Below, one piece after another: positions 1 to 11,706 of a stretch of DNA of 64,000 nt. The translations under genes were made by a program, and so were the position numbers. The stretch spans positions 66,129-130,128 of the forward strand of contig MU006238.1 in NCBI GenBank assembly GCA_010093685.1, in the 5' to 3' direction. A model generated the notes under the pieces. The model did no database searches. It was given only the letters and a program-made list of their open reading frames with translations, and had not been told where the DNA came from. The DNA is from Ophiobolus disseminans. Its lineage: Eukaryota; Ascomycota; Dothideomycetes; Pleosporales; Phaeosphaeriaceae. Position 1 is the first letter of the stretch. Every line of letters begins with the position of its first letter.

Positions 1-1
1 T

Positions 2-526
2 TCGAGCTCATCGACTCCGACACCAGCCTCGACATCGTGTCCGTCTTCCACAGCTAGCACGTATCCTGGTATTCTGAACCCTGGATTCGAAAGCGGCGAC
101 ATTGCGGGCTGGGATTTACTCATGTGGTCGACTAACAGCAGTGGTGCGTCGCGCACAAGCCAAAGAAATCCTCGCAATGGCACCTTCTCCTTCCTAGCCA
201 GGGGACAACCTCTAGGCGAAGTGGCGCATTTTGAGCTCTCACAGCACATCAGCATAGCACCAAACCAGGCCCACGTTTTCAAAATTTCCACACGGCAGGA
301 GGGCTCGAAAATATGCTCGATGGTTTTCTGGTTGGGTAACACGACGGCGCTCGGTGTCGACACCCCGGAAAAAAACTGGAAGAATCTCACTTTCCCTGTT
401 TCGGCTGCAACTGTTGGTAGTGGTGAGAACACTAAGCTTGCTATGGCCTGTCATTGCTACAGGGGGTACGGAGAAGCGATGGTCTTCTTGGATGACATTA
501 CTCTTACTCCTGTTGCGAAATGCTGA
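2..526 (+). CDS. Secreted carbohydrate-binding-type protein, C-terminal part (5' partial)
   Basis: The frame is open from the window edge to the TGA at 524-526, so only the last 174 residues are visible. They begin with a Ser/Thr/Pro-rich stretch of about 20 residues, typical of an O-glycosylated linker. A domain of about 150 residues follows, opening with N-P-G-F-E-S-G near nt 80-100 and a Trp five residues later. This NPGFE...W opening is common at the start of galactose-binding-like beta-sandwich modules in fungal secreted proteins. Several Cys residues and N-x-S/T sites fit an extracellular protein. The catalytic or anchoring part, if any, lies outside the window. Specific ligand is unknown. 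The module assignment is inference from the opening motif; that the frame is coding is fairly secure. Confidence 0.65.
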   Translation, partial: SSSSTPTPASTSCPSSTASTYPGILNPGFESGDIAGWDLLMWSTNSSGASRTSQRNPRNGTFSFLARGQPLGEVAHFELSQHISIAPNQAHVFKISTRQEGSKICSMVFWLGNTTALGVDTPEKNWKNLTFPVSAATVGSGENTKLAMACHCYRGYGEAMVFLDDITLTPVAKC

Positions 527-978
527 AGCGTTTCTCCTATTATGTACACCGTAAATCTATCTAATTACATTACTGCTCGTGTGATCCTTTCTTTTCGTGA
601 CTCGCGGATCTGCCATTTCTTTACACCTCTCGCTGGATCTTTTTGGAAGTGGGTCGCCTGCGAGACACATCAGTTTACATCCTTGCGCATGAGCCGTGAC
701 ACTAACTGCCCAACTAAGACCTCCCATGCGTTTGAAGCAAGTCTATCGGGAACATGTGTGGAGCGGTATATCAACGCCCCTCCAAGCTCGACCTCAAGAC
801 TTTGAACGAAAAAGAGATGAAACAATCTTTACGACCGAATCGGTCTTGCTTCCTTCTACCTATGTAGCTACTCCATCCTAACCCAAAATCAATGCGTGGC
901 GACGATGTCGACAGTGCTCCTTGCCTGTAACTCCATCAGTCACAATTTCATTCCTACTAAAGATCGCAGAAGCTCACC
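527..978. other. Intergenic, convergent 3' ends
   Basis: No convincing gene is seen. This is the space between the 3' ends of the two flanking genes, so it should hold both untranslated tails. Confidence 0.5.
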
Positions 979-1167
979 TCAAGCTGTTCCTGGACGCACC
1001 ATCGATCTCAAAGCGATATAGCTCTGCCAGCTAAAGAACACTTGCAGTATAGCGTAGAAGATTGCCAGTATTCCGATGACCATAGCGATGACTGAATCGC
1101 CGTTCGTATGCCAGTTGGGATCGAGAGACCGAGAGCCTAGGCTGGAGTTGCTGACAATGCAGACCAT
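979..1167 (-). CDS. Small single-pass membrane protein, hypothetical
   Basis: The ATG at 1167 opens a 62-residue frame ending at 979. A short polar N-terminal part contains S-L-D-P-N-W-H and is followed by one strongly hydrophobic segment (about residues 27-45) and a short tail with basic residues. The frame stays open upstream to about 1338 but without another ATG, so a longer spliced form with an upstream exon is possible; a sequence resembling an acceptor (CTGTAG) lies near 1350. A donor-like GTGAGC sits just after the stop. Small proteins of this layout are frequent in Pezizomycotina, but I cannot name a family. No function is proposed. Confidence 0.4.
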   Translation of the reverse strand: MVCIVSNSSLGSRSLDPNWHTNGDSVIAMVIGILAIFYAILQVFFSWQSYIALRSMVRPGTA

Positions 1168-2516
1168 CGGACTTGTTGCCCAAGTGGTCAATGAGGGAGG
1201 TCGTATCGGTTGTAATTGGCCTTCAGAAAAATGGCTGAAGTGAACGAAAACCGAGTGATTGTACGAGGCCAAGATCCAGCTTGGTGATACAGCGAAAGGA
1301 ATAAATGCGTAATGCTCTGACTCGAAATTCCACACCACAATGCGTTAACTACAGGACTTTATACTCATCTCAGCTGACCTTTCGCTCACCTTACACGTAC
1401 ACTTCAAGTACCACCTCAACCGCGCACTCTTCTACCTACTTGCCTCGACACCTCAGCCGCACGTTATCCGTCCCCTTGCAACCGTTTCTCGACACTCGCA
1501 GTGGCTGTGCACGCTACGGCTCACCAAAGTCTGCGTTTCAACAAGCGGTTTCAAACTTCCTGCAGAACTCACACACGTCATGCTGTGACTATGTAAGGCG
1601 CTTTTGTGTATTTCATCACACTGTGATGGGTTTCTTTGGCTGCGAATACCGCTGGGAAGCGAATGCGCCACGACTGGTGAAGTGTTCACGCAAAGGCTGA
1701 AACGTGCATGAGAGAACATGTTCGCCCGACGAACTTCGAGTTACGAATACTACGCGCCTGTTGATTTTTTCAGAATCCGGGCATTTGATGGGTTGGTAAT
1801 TGGCCCGCGATGAAACCTGCACCTGGGTGTGAAGGACGCTTGCTAGACGACTTGCGGCTTACATGATCACCTGGGCAGCTGCAGTCGTGTGCAAGGTCAA
1901 GCATACCCGGGCGATCTTTTTAATGTCACCTTCCTCGCACATCATCATCTTAAGACGTGATTGAGCGGGAGTAACCTTCCGACCCACGTGCACTGGAGCG
2001 CACGCCGCTCTCCCCAAAATAGCGGTGGCGAGACGGGAGCGGCTACATATCGCAATTCAGCACGTACCGGCTTACCCATTCACGGCTCGGTTGTTCCGAA
2101 AGATTTGTGGCTGTTTGGCCCACATAGCTAGCTGAATGTAAACATACGGTACATTATCGTAGCTCGCAGCACGACATCGCGCAATTGCTTTTTCCTTGAG
2201 ATTAGCGATTCAAGGGAATATTTCCGGATCTGGCGGCAGCCATGAGTCGAGATAAGCGAGAAAGACGACACTAGTGAAAGAATGGTTGAGATGGAGGTGT
2301 GGAGAAGTGATTGCGGGTCGGACCTCCGGTCACCATTGCTGCAGTAGAAGCATGCAGGGTTCGATTCGGTGAGAGGAAAAGTACGATGAATCATTACTGT
2401 AGCGTCGTGGCTACTCGCGTCTGAAGCGACAAAGAGAGTGTTTATCGAACCATATCATTACCATGCCAACAATCCTTCCGACGGCATACACGATTCATTT
2501 GCCCACATGCTTACCC
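1168..2516. other. Intergenic or untranslated, no firm gene
   Basis: Only short overlapping frames occur here on both strands and none shows a recognisable domain. The part next to 2517 is expected to be the 3' untranslated region of the calpain gene. A T-loop-like GGTTCGATTC near 2349 was examined as a tRNA and rejected. Confidence 0.4.
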
Positions 2517-5282
2517 TCACATTGTCGCGCCAGCAGGCAGGTCTCCAACATCAAGGATAGCTCCTTCCTCTGCATTCTTCGGCTTGACAAGCTTGATGCT
2601 GACCTCTTGATCCTGGCTGTATACCCTGAGGCCCAGAACACAGACCGCATTCCAGGGCTTGGGCGCATTGTCGGGTATAGCGCGATCGCCTCGAGGCGGA
2701 GGCGGTGGAGGAACATCGCCGTAAACACTCTCAGGATGCCTTGCGTATGCGCTCTCGGGATACCTGCCATGCGCAGGTTGGGAGGGCCCAGGGCCGTCTG
2801 CGATTGATGATGGGGCTGTTGGGTGACGACCGTCCTGAGGCGCATCGTCGTCTAGAATTTTCTGAGCTTTTTCGTTGTAGCTGCTCTCTTCGTCATCTTT
2901 GAGCTTCGGAGCAGCAGTTTTTTCGCTCTTGGTTTCTTCAGTCTCAGTTGCTGGCTCCTTCCTCTTGGGTTTGTCTTCGACGATAGTTGAAGGCGAGGCA
3001 ACGCTATCATTGGCCTCGACGGTCGCAACGGATGCCGATGCTTCGGTCTTCTTTGCCTTGCCACCTTCGGGCTCGGTTTTATCAGCACTCTCTTTGGGTG
3101 TCTCTTTAGGCTCTCGTGAGCTCTTCTCCCTCTTCCAAGCCTCATACTCGGCCTTCTCCTCCTTCTTCCACGCTTCGAAGTCAGCCTTTTCTTTCGCTTC
3201 CTCTTCCGCCTTCTTTTTCTTTTTGTCTGCATCTTCTTTCTTCTTTCGTTCCTTCTCCTTCCTTTCCTCATCGGTGGGCTCATTGATACCCTTTGCATTG
3301 GCGATGTCATAGTTCAGTCCAATTTGTCTTAGCTTTTGGGGATTACGCTCAGCCACTTTCGTGACCACTTCATGCACATCGGGAGCATCAGCATCACGCG
3401 AAGCTTCAATCTTTGGCAGCACTTCGTAGATGCCGACAGGAAGTTCGACCTCAGCAGAGATACTACGGTTGCCAAACCAAGCGCCACGGGCTCGCACAAT
3501 CTAAATGTTGAGGTACGATTAGTTTGTGTCTCACGCAAGTAACATATGGCTGTAACTTACGCATTCACCGGCTTCAGCACCCTGCTCTTGTAGCACGAAA
3601 TGCAAGTCAAAGTCGTATTTCCCTTCGAGACCGCGGAAGTATCGGTCGTCAAGCTACGTTTGTCATCAGCCGTTTGATTGTGGAATGCAAAGTAACTCAC
3701 TTGACAGAGCACGAAGACCGTCGGCCCAGCTTTCTTGATCTCAACTGAGAACTTGGTGTTGAGATACCCGGTGACCCAAGCAACAGACACACTAGTCCAG
3801 CTCTGTACAACAGTCCAGTCCTCATTGAAGAGACGCGTCCTGTCGAGCAAGTCGAAGCGTTTGAGGAGGTCTTCGTAAGACATCCAGAACAATCCATCGT
3901 CGCCAAAGGTGTGTTTGAGTTTGTCCATCCAGTATGGCGTCCACTCTCTCGAGCCGTCTGCCCAAGGCCCAGTCCATTCACCCATTGCAGCATTGGCCCT
4001 CTTGCCCCACGGGTTTCTGATACAGTTAGTAAAGTGCATGGAGTGCCTGATTCGCCACATACCTAATCAGAACCAGACGGTGATTCTTGCCAGCTTCGTC
4101 TTCTGCGTCAACGGCTTTGATGACAGAGTAGGCATGGCTGAGAGCAAGGCCTCTCCGTGCGTCTGAATCGTCGCCATACGAGCCTGGGGATGACGCAGAG
4201 AAGAGGAATTGCTTATTCACCTCGAGCAATTCATTCCACAGGCGTTCCCGGCTCAGAATACGGTCTGTCAATATTTTAGTTGTTACCCCTCCTGTCAAGT
4301 CTTCGACAGCCTCTCCGCTAATCCCACCAGCAATGGAGTCATAGTCTCCATGCACTTTAGCGTACGCCTTCTCAAGCAATGGGAGCCATATCTCGTTCTC
4401 ATCAGCACAGGAGGCGAAGTAGAGTGCCTCTGAGCCAGTTTGGTTATTCTTCTTGTACCTCGTCTCTTTGACGCCTGTAGGGTCGTACCTGTCACCATAC
4501 GCATCGAAGTCCCTCTGGGTGAGGTAAAGGTTGTCATCCACGACAGTCCATATCCATTCACCGTCTCTGTAGAAGACAAATCCGTACACTCCGCATTCCT
4601 CATCCTTTTCGACACACACTTTCTTGATGAGTTCCGGGTTGCTGCATATGGTGGCGACAGCTGCTATAAACCAGCAGTCCCCGTTGTACCCCTGCACGAC
4701 ATCTGAACTGTTGAATCCGTCAACCTCAAATTGAGGCTTGTCGAAGATCCAGTCTACACGATGGACAGACCCCGGGCTCGGTCCGTCGTTGTTGTCAAAC
4801 CCAGCATTGGTCAGAACCTTCGATGCCGCGACGAAATCGAAAGGTGCAGCATTTTGCATGAGGACGTCGGCTTGGATGAGAGTTGATAGTGCCGAGCCCA
4901 GTCTCTCTGGGCTTACCGAGGAGCCCGTTGCAGCGGGCCTGTCGTTGTACCAATGCTTAAGACCTTGGAGGCAATTCTTATCGGAAAGGTCTTCAATGTT
5001 GAACTCCATGTCCGTGAACTTCTCGTTGACTCGATGGCATTCTCGCACAGCGCGCTTCACGCGGGAACGGCATTCAGCTGCTGCAGCCTCGTATGATTCA
5101 GCTGCGTTCTTCCCTGTTGACGTTCCTGGCTGGTTTTTCGGCGGCAGTAAATGTGCATAAAGGCTGGATGGGAAGATCTTTGTAACCTTTGCAGGCTTCT
5201 TTGTGATAAGGGACTCCCAGAAATCATTGATTGCGTCTTGCGGTGCATTTGTGACCTGGCTGTCGCTGCTGGAGACGCTCAT
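2517..5282 (-). CDS. Calpain-family cysteine protease
   Basis: Four exons join in frame: 5282-4063, 4016-3701, 3653-3561 and 3500-2517, giving about 870 residues. The ATG at 5282 is the first in frame. The peptidase C2 domain carries an intact triad: Cys about 203 in Q-G-Y-N-G-D-C-W, His about 383 in L-S-H-A-Y-S, and Asn about 408 in N-P-W-G, which begins just after the first splice junction. A calpain beta-sandwich region follows (E-W-T at the end of the catalytic domain, then D-D-R-Y-F-R-G-L-E-G in exon 3). Calpains are cytosolic, usually Ca2+-responsive processing proteases. Within exon 4 the C-terminal region is split by a Lys/Glu-rich, probably helical stretch of roughly 200 residues with a repeated E-A-W-K element, and ends in a short ordered tail. 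This is not the RIM13/PalB architecture as far as I can see; the substrate is unknown. Confidence 0.9.
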
Positions 5283-7152
5283 GTTGGTTTCAGCTGCAGG
5301 CTTCAGGTGCGTAACACTGCGGCCGTTGTTGTACAACGTACACTAGACGTCCGATAATAAACAGTAGTGACACGATAGGGGGATGGATTAAAGCGTAGAG
5401 AACTGAAGAAAGACGAGGTGGACGCTCCAGCGCAATCATTATAAGTGCCCAGGTGTGCTTCGGTAAGGATGGGGGCCAGAACCACATTAACTACATTTGG
5501 GCAATGTGCGGCTGAGTGTGCAACGCATGAGGGGATGATTGCAGACGAACCATTGAATGATCGTGATCACAAGAATAATTCTGCATGACCGCCGCCGTTT
5601 GTTGTGATCTCAAGCTTCGAGTTCCAGCTCGCGAAAGAATACTGTGGAAGTGAGGTTGCGTCCGTTGTTGCGTACGTGTAAGATCGTGAACACAGGGAAA
5701 CCTATTGGGATTAATAAGCGGGGAACTCATAAGCGCAAAGTGGTTGATGCATGTAGCTTGGATTAATGCATGTAGCTTGTCAGGAAAGCTGATGCTGGGC
5801 AAAGGGTCCTAGTAAAGGCCGACAGCGAAACGATCTGGTGGCGGCAGCTTCGTTTAGCGCTGCGGGGCAGGCCGTACTAAAACTGCGACACACATCAATT
5901 GATCAGTTTGAATTGCGACCACCAGCGATCTAGGTGTGACATTAAAACCTTTCAAGGCCGTTGTTGCTAGCATTATTGGCAGCGTGGGAGGCTTCGCACA
6001 TAGGCTTTATACATGTGGACAGCTTCGAATCTGTTAGAGCTGTATCCGTGTTCGGCTGCGGTACCTACAGGTCTTGGAAAGGTCAGCCAAGTCGAACACC
6101 ACAAATAGATATGTGTCAACGTCGCAATCTTTTAAAGAATTAGTATCAGAGGTTCAGGTCATAATGCGGTCCCCGTGGTCTGAATTTGGCGTGTTGGTTC
6201 GGTGCATTAAGTGAGTCACAGTAGGCGACAATGTAGGTCAACATCGTTTGCTTTGCATTGCAGCGAGAGCACACCATAAGCACCAAGTCTGCAAGGGCAG
6301 CCGTGAGACGGAAAAATATTTGAAATCGAGTTTCAGATCTGAGGTTTTGTATTGAGCTGCCAGTATGTGCTTCTTTGGTGCATGAGCAGGTTGTTCCGTG
6401 TCTAGACGAAGATGTACATGTAGCTCCATAAGGCGACACATCGTGCCACGAAAGCTATAAAGTGATACCAGATAGAGGAAGATACAACGCATTAAGTGAT
6501 TAGGGCATCGTGACTTGGCCGTATCGAAGAAGAAAGACAAAAAGAGCTCGGTAAAAGGGTGCAAACTGTGAAACGCCAGAGCCGACCTGTAAATGCTGGA
6601 TTGAAGTTTGAGGCCATTCGAAAAAAGTCGGGGAACATGCTCCAAGTGCCGGGGCGAGTGAAGGTGACATGTCACACTGAAACTGTTCGGAGGGACCTTT
6701 GCTTTTATTCACCGAGTAATGGAGGGGACGCCTGAGAGAAGAAAGGCGAGGTGGAGTATGCCGCCACTAAGCCTAGTGACACCAGGTGTTGAGCCGCCAG
6801 AACGCCGTGCTAAATCGATAGAGCCAACAAGATGATGATGCCGGTGATACGGGAAGGAGAAAAGCCGTCGCTTGTAACGATCCGAACGGCGAATTGTGGT
6901 GCGAAGCCGAGCTAGGCGAGCTCGGACGCAAGATCGCGAGCCCGGCCCGGGTATTTGGATTCGCTAGACGATGCCGTCGATCTGTGCTTTGCATTCAATC
7001 TGCACACAGCGAGTCAGCTCCCTGAACGTGCATCTCCAAAAGCGGTTTCCTTGAAACACATCTGACGTTTGACGTCGTGGGCCAGACGACAGTGGATTTG
7101 CGTGCGTGTGCAGGATCGTGTCTGTATCTGGAGGGGGCATGGCTGAGCTTAC
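5283..7152. other. Intergenic, no gene seen
   Basis: About 1.9 kb separates the calpain start from the 3' end of the microprotein gene on the same strand. Open frames are short, overlap on both strands and lack domain signals. It presumably holds the calpain promoter. A small direct repeat is listed separately. Confidence 0.4.
5744..5779. repeat. Short direct repeat, period 19
   Basis: Two 17-nt copies lie at 5744-5760 and 5763-5779 and differ at one position (TTGATGCATG versus TTAATGCATG). Each contains the palindrome ATGCAT. They sit about 460 nt upstream of the calpain ATG, so a duplicated regulatory site is possible. Confidence 0.8.
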
Positions 7153-7317
7153 CTATGATTTGGCTGCACATGGCCGGCAGGTCTTGAGCTTGCAGTTCTG
7201 GCACTCAAAGACATGTGAATGGGGCCCCGAATGGCAGACATGGCAGTTCCATTGGATGAGTGTCGTGTCCGACTTGATGACCTTGAAGTTGTGTTGGCAG
7301 TTTGCTGGGGCAGCCAT
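7153..7317 (-). CDS. Cys/His-rich microprotein, probable zinc-binding
   Basis: The ATG at 7317 starts a 54-residue protein ending at 7153. It has Cys7 and His9 near the start (A-N-C-Q-H), then C-H-V-C-H, a H-S-H element, C-Q-N-C and C-R-P-C, giving three C-x2-C pairs plus His residues. This spacing suggests one or two Zn sites in a treble-clef or ribbon-like fold. An alternative in-frame ATG upstream (7368) would add 17 residues, but the shorter start gives a compact domain with M-A-A-P-A. I recognise this as a type of very short conserved fungal protein but cannot give a function. A donor-like GTAAGC directly follows the stop, so an isoform with a further exon cannot be excluded. Confidence 0.6.
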   Translation of the reverse strand: MAAPANCQHNFKVIKSDTTLIQWNCHVCHSGPHSHVFECQNCKLKTCRPCAAKS

Positions 7318-10300
7318 TGTGATGTGTGGAGAATCGGTGGTTGCTCGATAAAATGTCAGTAAAGGCACTTGGGAGATGGATTGATATGTAGCTTGTCGGA
7401 GGACTCACTAAAGGCAGTGAAGGTAGCAGACGACGGTTTTAGACTGGCGTGGGATGTGCGCTCAAACCCGAGGGTGCAAAGGTACTTGAGTCGTGGCTGG
7501 TAAAAGCAAACAGATGCTGCAAGAGAACAGAACTAGACTGCGAAGTGGTGCTGAGAGAGAGAACGCTTGCCTGATGCTGATTTGGAGACGCTAAATACGC
7601 GGATCTGGGTCCGTCTTATACTGAGTTCTTGGATATCATTGACCAAAGTAGAATTAACTTTGGCTACGACCAGAGCTGAATCCATCTCCACCGAGAGCGG
7701 TACCGTGCAACGAGAATCAGCGTGCAGCCGTCTCGCACTCCTGCGGCCCCAGATGTGAAGGTCCAAAGCGGATGGCTGCTGGACAGATGGAGCAAAAGAT
7801 ACACTGGGGGTTACACGGCGAGGCCGCATGAGAAGTGCCTCTGCCGCTCTATCAAGATGAGGCTCTCGAAGGGCAGGGCGTGGTGGAGCTGGTCAAACGC
7901 GGGCTGGCTGTTCCGCAGCCGCGGTCACGGTAGCATGTCCAGGTCGCGAAACCTTGTTGCAAGCGGGCGCGATGCGAATCCTCCGAAGACCTTGGAGGAC
8001 AGCTCTACCGAAATCTTATGTGTCACACGAAACCGTGCTGCATGCTCCTCCCGCCGTGATGATGGCATCCTCTAGGTTGCTGGTGTGCGTCCAAGCAGGG
8101 CTAACGCCTCGCAGGGGTCGCGCCTTCCCAGCCAATCTCGCGTCTCCCAACGGGGTGGAAGGAGCTTAGGGCGAACTGGGGTCGGCCAACTTTAACTTTG
8201 CGCCTTCTGCTTTTTCGGTCGCTCCTACCCCAGCACATCGCGGTGCATCACCACCCTGTTCTTCACCTTCACCCTCGACACGGTGCGGGCTGCCATACCA
8301 ACCAATGAGCTTCTGTGCCCGCCTGCTCTCGGCAAGCAGACGAGCGTCCGAGACGACCAGGACGTGAGCCGCATGAGCGGTCAACCAGTCCAGACACAGC
8401 ATGCCCAAAACGTCGCCATGCATGCGCCTTCATCCCCGTTTCTTCTCCACGTCTTGCTTGCCTTCTTTCCTTCTTCTGCTTCAGGTCTCAATTTCGGTCT
8501 TTCGCCGGAACAGGGTGGTCCTGCGCCCGCCTCCAGTCCATCAACTGCTCCAACTTGTCACGGCCGTGGCTGAACGGCCGTCGCCTTGTTGGGATCCTCG
8601 GCGATAGTTACACAAATGTGTACAGAGTTCCGGCCCTAGATGCACGTCTGCCTCTCGTAGAATTTTCCTGTCCGTCATGGAAGTGCCGCCGGCACAGATG
8701 CCGGCTTTTCGCCTTCTAGAGCACACGCGCAGCAAATTACTGCATTCGAGAGAAACGGGCACCACCAGATGCACGATGGCAACCCTCAACCAGGTTCAGC
8801 TGGCCAAGGAACCTGTCGCATGCCGCCTCATCCCATGGACCGCCTTCTGGCGTTGTGCATTAGCGCCGCAGATCCGCCTGCAGCCCTTAGTCAGGTCCAC
8901 CCTCGCGCATTGCTTCAGACGCATCCTGCCACTGAACCGGCAGGCCGTCTTTGCGATGAGCCATACGGCTTGCGGGAGATCCGCTGTGGGATGTGTTGCC
9001 GCTCCTTGTCTTTGAAACCAACAGGCCGACCCATCATGTAACCTGCCCGATCGAGCCCGCAGTGGCTGGCCGGATGATAAGAATTCTATTTACACGCGCC
9101 TAGCGAAGATGAGTCCCTGTCTGGAGTTGTCCTTACCATGCTGGCGATATCTCCTGGAGAAGTTCGGCTGGGTCGCCGTTGTTAAACATTTCGGCACCAT
9201 GACGCACTTGCAACTCGAAGCTCTGCAAAACCTGCGTCGCAAGACCATACACAGTCAATAGAGCACAATTTGTTTCCTGTCATCAGTAAATATCTCCAAC
9301 CTATGCCATGTCGCTTTTCACCCTGTAGAACCTAGCGATTCTTACAATCATTACACATCGGCGGAGATGTATTTGGACTAACACTACAAATTTGTATTTG
9401 CCCCAGATTATACCCAACTCAAAAACAACTATCCGTCAGAGAATTGGGGTTGTTCACTTTCGAGAAGCCCTAGCAGATCATGCAACTATATTTCTTCTGT
9501 CGTACAGGACCGATATGTACCTGGTCGCCGGTTCCGCAAATGCAAGATCGGTGTCACCACCGATTTGGGTCGTGACCATGGCGTCCGTGGCGCCTCCCCC
9601 AAAGGTTTTCTGCGCGCCATACCGTGGGCCGTTTCGCTAGCTCCATCGTGTGGCCCCATGGCCGAGTGAACCTGTCTTTTTCCCACGCGAGCCGTCGCAT
9701 TCTATACTACTTCCGAATAGCTTCCAGGGCAGAATAGGTAGTTGCTGGCAACACGAGGGATGCTTGCAAAGGCAAGGCAGAGGTATTTCTTATCCCAGAC
9801 CATGGATTTGGGATCACGGCAGTCGATCTTGCGACACAATATATCGTATTTGACACGCGAGTGTTGTGCTTGTTGCTCTTTGGCTCGGCGAGACGGCGGA
9901 CATCTTCAGAGCCTGGAGAATGTTATCACGAAGCGGCAGCTCTATCCGAAGCCGAGGCAGTCATATGTACCTTATGAACCATGTGAATAAGGTCCCCCCT
10001 TCACCTACAAAGGCCACAAGAGGTATCATCGATGCGCCAAGTAACACACGATGTCCGGTTGAACCCTTGCGCCTGCCTCAACCCCCAACCAGGTCACCGG
10101 AAACAAATCGATACGTCGTAGCATCGCTATTGGTCGGTGTGCCATACCGCGCCGTTTTCTGTCAAGCCCAGTGACATATCACATCATGCATGGTAGAGAG
10201 CTTGTCTCGAGATCTTTGCGTCTAGGTGGGATCCTGGTGTTCGGAGGCGAGTAGTACCCACTAGTGAGCGTCGTGGAAGCGGCCATGGCAACCAATCGGA

Positions 10301-11706
10301 TTCGGTACGTACAGCCCTACAGCCTAAACGGATCAACTCCACTTCCCTCAATCCCCTAAAACCGCGAATGGCGGGCACTGACTGATCCATATAGAGCCAA
10401 GGCTTCTTCTTATGGACCTATGCAATGGTCTCACAGCTCGGCGACATCCGACTATGTGAGACGACGTGCTACTGGGCGGGATCTCCCCCTTTGATCTTTC
10501 GATCTTTCGAAACCTCTCACAGGTCAACATGGTACGTACCAGATGAACGTCGTACAAACTCACCGCTCAATTCTAGGTGGCACGATATAATCAAAGACAC
10601 CTCCACTTCCGTGCGAATTTGATAACCTGGCGCTATACGCAAAAGGTCGGAATCGGCCCTAGTCCACAGCGAAGCCGTCAATACGGTCAGGGCAGACTAT
10701 TGTAACTTCAGTTGAAGCTAGTACTTGTGAGGCTCTAGGGCTGAGCAGACCGCAAAAAGACCGTTCGGATAGTGGAGCAGTGTTACAATCTACAATGGTA
10801 CCTTGCAGCTCGCGTGACCAGCCAACAAATAAAGTGGAAAGCTGCAGACACTGAAAACCTCCTCGGGCAGGATAAGAGAAGATTCTGGAGCCGGTAGGAG
10901 TTTTCGTTTAGCTAATGCAACACCTCCATGTAGACAAAGAGGAACCAAACGGGCGACTTCCAGAATTTCAAAGTTTGCAGCTTGCGCAAAGTCCAGCAAT
11001 GGCATGATTGAAGTATGCAGCAAGCGGTGAGCTTGTGTAACGAGGCCTGGCCGAATGTGTTTGGAGCAACACCATCACCACGGCTCGAATCGCAAGTATC
11101 AACCATGACCAATAGTCAGGCTTGATAGTCTCTCATCAACAACTTTTCGAGTCTGCGACACGCACATGGATCCAAGCGACCAATCTCCTCAGACCCATTT
11201 TTGAAGTGATGGTTTCGAAAGATGAGACTCGTTCAATCCTCGTCATAAATCTATAGCATAGCAAACTCCGAGTAGCGTGCTGGTATACCCCCCCCATAGC
11301 GACCATGTATAGCACTAGTTCACAAGCTTCTTCCGCCAAGTTAATGACATTAGTGTTGATATAGTGCTCGATGACCTCTGCGCGCACGAAGGCGGTGCGT
11401 GCTGGTTATAAGAGTCATGAGTGGTTGATGATGCTATGGTCGCGTGCCAGCGCAGCCGTGCTTGTAAAACGCTTGACGGAGCGGGCAGGCGCATAAAGAC
11501 CAATTGTCTACGGGGTGTGCAAGCTATTCCTTCCCCACTGCGCGCTCCTACACCTCGACTTTCTCGTGTCAAAGGTGGTTTAAAGAAGAGCCTCAACCAG
11601 AACCCTGCGTATTCATTGCGAGTCAGGCACCGGCCGCGGCTGCTGTCCTGGGGTGTGGGGTTGCTTGGCGGGCTAATCTGTCCGATAACGTACCTTGCCC
11701 TGCGCT
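7318..11706. other. 4.4-kb gene-poor block
   Basis: No reading frame here shows a domain, signal peptide or convincing splice chain. Frames of 60-134 codons overlap on both strands, which is what random sequence of this composition gives. I saw no obvious terminal repeats, poly-A tracts or reverse transcriptase motifs. It may hold long promoters, non-coding transcripts or a heavily decayed gene. Confidence 0.35.

Noticed and set aside
979..1338. Longer version (119 codons) of the small membrane protein
   Set aside because: The upstream part has no ATG; only the 1167 start is supported without an unseen exon.
2280..2370. Possible tRNA around GGTTCGATTC
   Set aside because: The bases flanking the T-loop do not pair, and no acceptor stem or A box is found upstream.
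8283..9041. Overlapping plus-strand frames as a possible gene
   Set aside because: No consistent splice chain, start context or domain could be found.
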